Shown here: in pieces, positions 37,512-38,928 of the stretch
Layout of the letters: every line of letters begins with the position of its first letter
Position numbering within the stretch: the first letter of the stretch is position 1
From: Actinomycetota bacterium
GTDB lineage: Bacteria > Actinomycetota > Acidimicrobiia > Acidimicrobiales > CADCSY01
Assembly (NCBI GenBank): GCA_019347915.1
Contig: JAHWKL010000011.1
Location: 1 to 38,928, forward strand
Direction of reading: 5' to 3'
DNA length: 38,928 nucleotides
Position numbers and translations under genes: made by a program
Notes under the pieces: model-generated
What the model was told of the DNA's origin: nothing
Seen by the model: the letters and a program-made list of their open reading frames with translations, nothing else
Database searches by the model: none

Positions 37512-37576
37512 CGGAGACATCCTCCCACGGCGCGCCGGGCAACGACACCGTACGTGCATCCTCCGCCGGCGTGAGG

Positions 37577-38260
37577 TCAGCCCCCCGCGTCGGCCAGGAA
37601 CAGCAGCACCGCCTTCACCCGCCGGCTCACGTCACGCTCCTCCGACAGGCCCAGCTTGGAGAACAGCGAGTTGATGTGCTTCTCGACCGCCCGCTCGGAG
37701 AGCACGAGGGAGGCGGCGATGGCGGCGTTGTTCTTGCCCTGGGCCATCTCGGAGAGGACCTCGCCCTCGCGAACGGTGAGATCACGAAGCGGTGACGGAG
37801 CCTTCGACCGTGCCGTGACCAAGGCGTCGATCACCTTGGGGTCGATGACGGAGCCGCCGCGGGCCACCTCTCGGATGGCCGACAACAGCTGGTCGATGTC
37901 CGACACCCGCTCCTTGAGCAGATACCCACGTCCTCGCGATCCCTTCTCCAGGAACTGGAGCGCATACTGCGGATCGGCGTACTGGCTCAAGACCACCACG
38001 CCGGCCTCCGGCAGGATCCGGCGCACGTGCTCGGCGGCCTGAATCCCCTCGTTGGTGCCGGTCGGTGGCATCCGAATGTCCGTCAGCACCACGTCAGGTC
38101 GATGGGCCTCGACGGCCACGATGAGAGAGTCGTAGTCCTTGCACGCCGCCGCCAGCTCCAGCTCGGGTTGAGCCTCGATCAGCCGGGCCATGCCCTCCCG
38201 CAGGAGATAGTTGTCCTCGGCCAGGACCAGCCTGATGGCCACGGCCGGCACCCTACTCAA
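37577..38260 (-). CDS. NarL/LuxR-family response regulator
   Basis: Receiver VVLTDIRMPPTGTNEGIQAAEHV, LLKERVSD; HTH LTVREGEVLSEMAQGKNNAAIAASLVLSERAVEKHINSLFSKLGL. Confidence 0.92.
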   Translation of the reverse strand: MSRVPAVAIRLVLAEDNYLLREGMARLIEAQPELELAAACKDYDSLIVAVEAHRPDVVLTDIRMPPTGTNEGIQAAEHVRRILPEAGVVVLSQYADPQYALQFLEKGSRGRGYLLKERVSDIDQLLSAIREVARGGSVIDPKVIDALVTARSKAPSPLRDLTVREGEVLSEMAQGKNNAAIAASLVLSERAVEKHINSLFSKLGLSEERDVSRRVKAVLLFLADAGG

Positions 38261-38298
38261 GCGGGTGCCGGCCGAAGCTCATCTTGGCGCCCGCTCAG

Positions 38299-38841
38299 TC
38301 AGCTGGCGGGCCTGTCCCCGGCCACGAGCACCAGCTCGGCCCCGAGTCTCACCGTGCCATCTCGACCGGCACGGTCGCGAGCGGCCCGAGTTACGCCCTT
38401 CCACACCTCAGCCCGCAGTTCGGCGGACTGGCCTTCGAGCATGCCGTGCACCGGCGCGGCAACGGATTGCTGAAAGCGGGTGAACTCCTCGGGTGAAGAC
38501 CAGGAGAACGTGCTTTGGATCCGTTGGGTCGCAATGCCGGTGAAGCCGGCCTCCGCCAGGGCCTGTTCAAGGACTCCGGCCGCACTCAGCCGGAACGGTC
38601 CCGGGCTGTCTGGTGGGGGGGCCGGAAGCTCCAGGTACTGAGCCACTGTGCTGCGGGTCAGGGTGAGGAACGGACACGAGGCAGGGGGTCCCCACACCGC
38701 GGAAGACAGCCGTCCTCCCGGCACCAGCAGGGCGCCGATCCGCTCGAGGGCCCCCGACAGGTCAGGCAGGAACATCAGCCCGAGGCGGCAGAGAACCGCG
38801 TCGAAGCTGGCGGGCGGGAGCTCGGGCCATTCGGCGTCCAT
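38299..38841 (-). CDS. class I SAM-dependent methyltransferase, N-terminus missing at a chimeric junction
   Basis: ELPPASFDAVLCRLGLMFLPDLSGALERIGALLVPGGRLSSAVWGPP...; lacks the motif I glycine-rich loop because upstream sequence is replaced by the inverted copy of the receiver gene. Confidence 0.7.
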   Translation of the reverse strand: MDAEWPELPPASFDAVLCRLGLMFLPDLSGALERIGALLVPGGRLSSAVWGPPASCPFLTLTRSTVAQYLELPAPPPDSPGPFRLSAAGVLEQALAEAGFTGIATQRIQSTFSWSSPEEFTRFQQSVAAPVHGMLEGQSAELRAEVWKGVTRAARDRAGRDGTVRLGAELVLVAGDRPAS

Positions 38842-38928
38842 GGTGCCCCAGCTGGTCCTGATGGACATCAACATGGGCGGGATCAGCGGCATCGAGGCCA
38901 CCCGTCGCATCACCTCGGGATGGCCGGA
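38841..38928. repeat. 88-bp inverted copy of 37276..37363 at the window end
   Basis: Exact reverse-complement match; homology stops abruptly at 38840/38841. Confidence 0.95.

Noticed and set aside
1-38928. CRISPR arrays, tRNA/rRNA genes, phage or transposase genes
   Set aside because: None recognised on either strand; the repeats present are large gene duplications, not spacer arrays or IS ends.

Overview
High-GC, actinobacterial-type contig (possibly Acidimicrobiia-like; taxonomy not established). The left third is ordinary: a partial SAM methyltransferase, an OB-fold/TrkA/TrkA/APC-permease block like mycobacterial Rv2694c-ceoC-ceoB-Rv2690c, argS, a TIGR01777 epimerase, an ectoine-type ehuBCDA ABC importer, and ChaB. 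From about 12.3 kb the window becomes an unusual accessory locus. It holds (i) a putative local cyclic-nucleotide circuit: a receiver-HTH-class III cyclase fusion, a histidine kinase, an MFS transporter with a C-terminal cyclic-nucleotide-binding (CNB) domain, and a CNB protein coupled to an MBL-fold hydrolase; (ii) five FtsX/MacB-like permeases of one broad family served by a single nearby ATPase; and (iii) a nested segmental duplication in which one copy of the module has decayed into recognisable scraps (half MFS-CNB, FtsX with three frameshifts, start of the cyclase gene with an in-frame stop, sthA fragment, CNB/MBL fragment with a 767-bp internal deletion). The right end carries an exact 88-bp inverted copy of the receiver gene at 37.3 kb, fused into a methyltransferase, which is most likely an assembly or library chimera. 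No tRNA, rRNA, CRISPR array or transposase was recognised. All identities are by-eye readings of the supplied sequence and ORF translations; no search was run.
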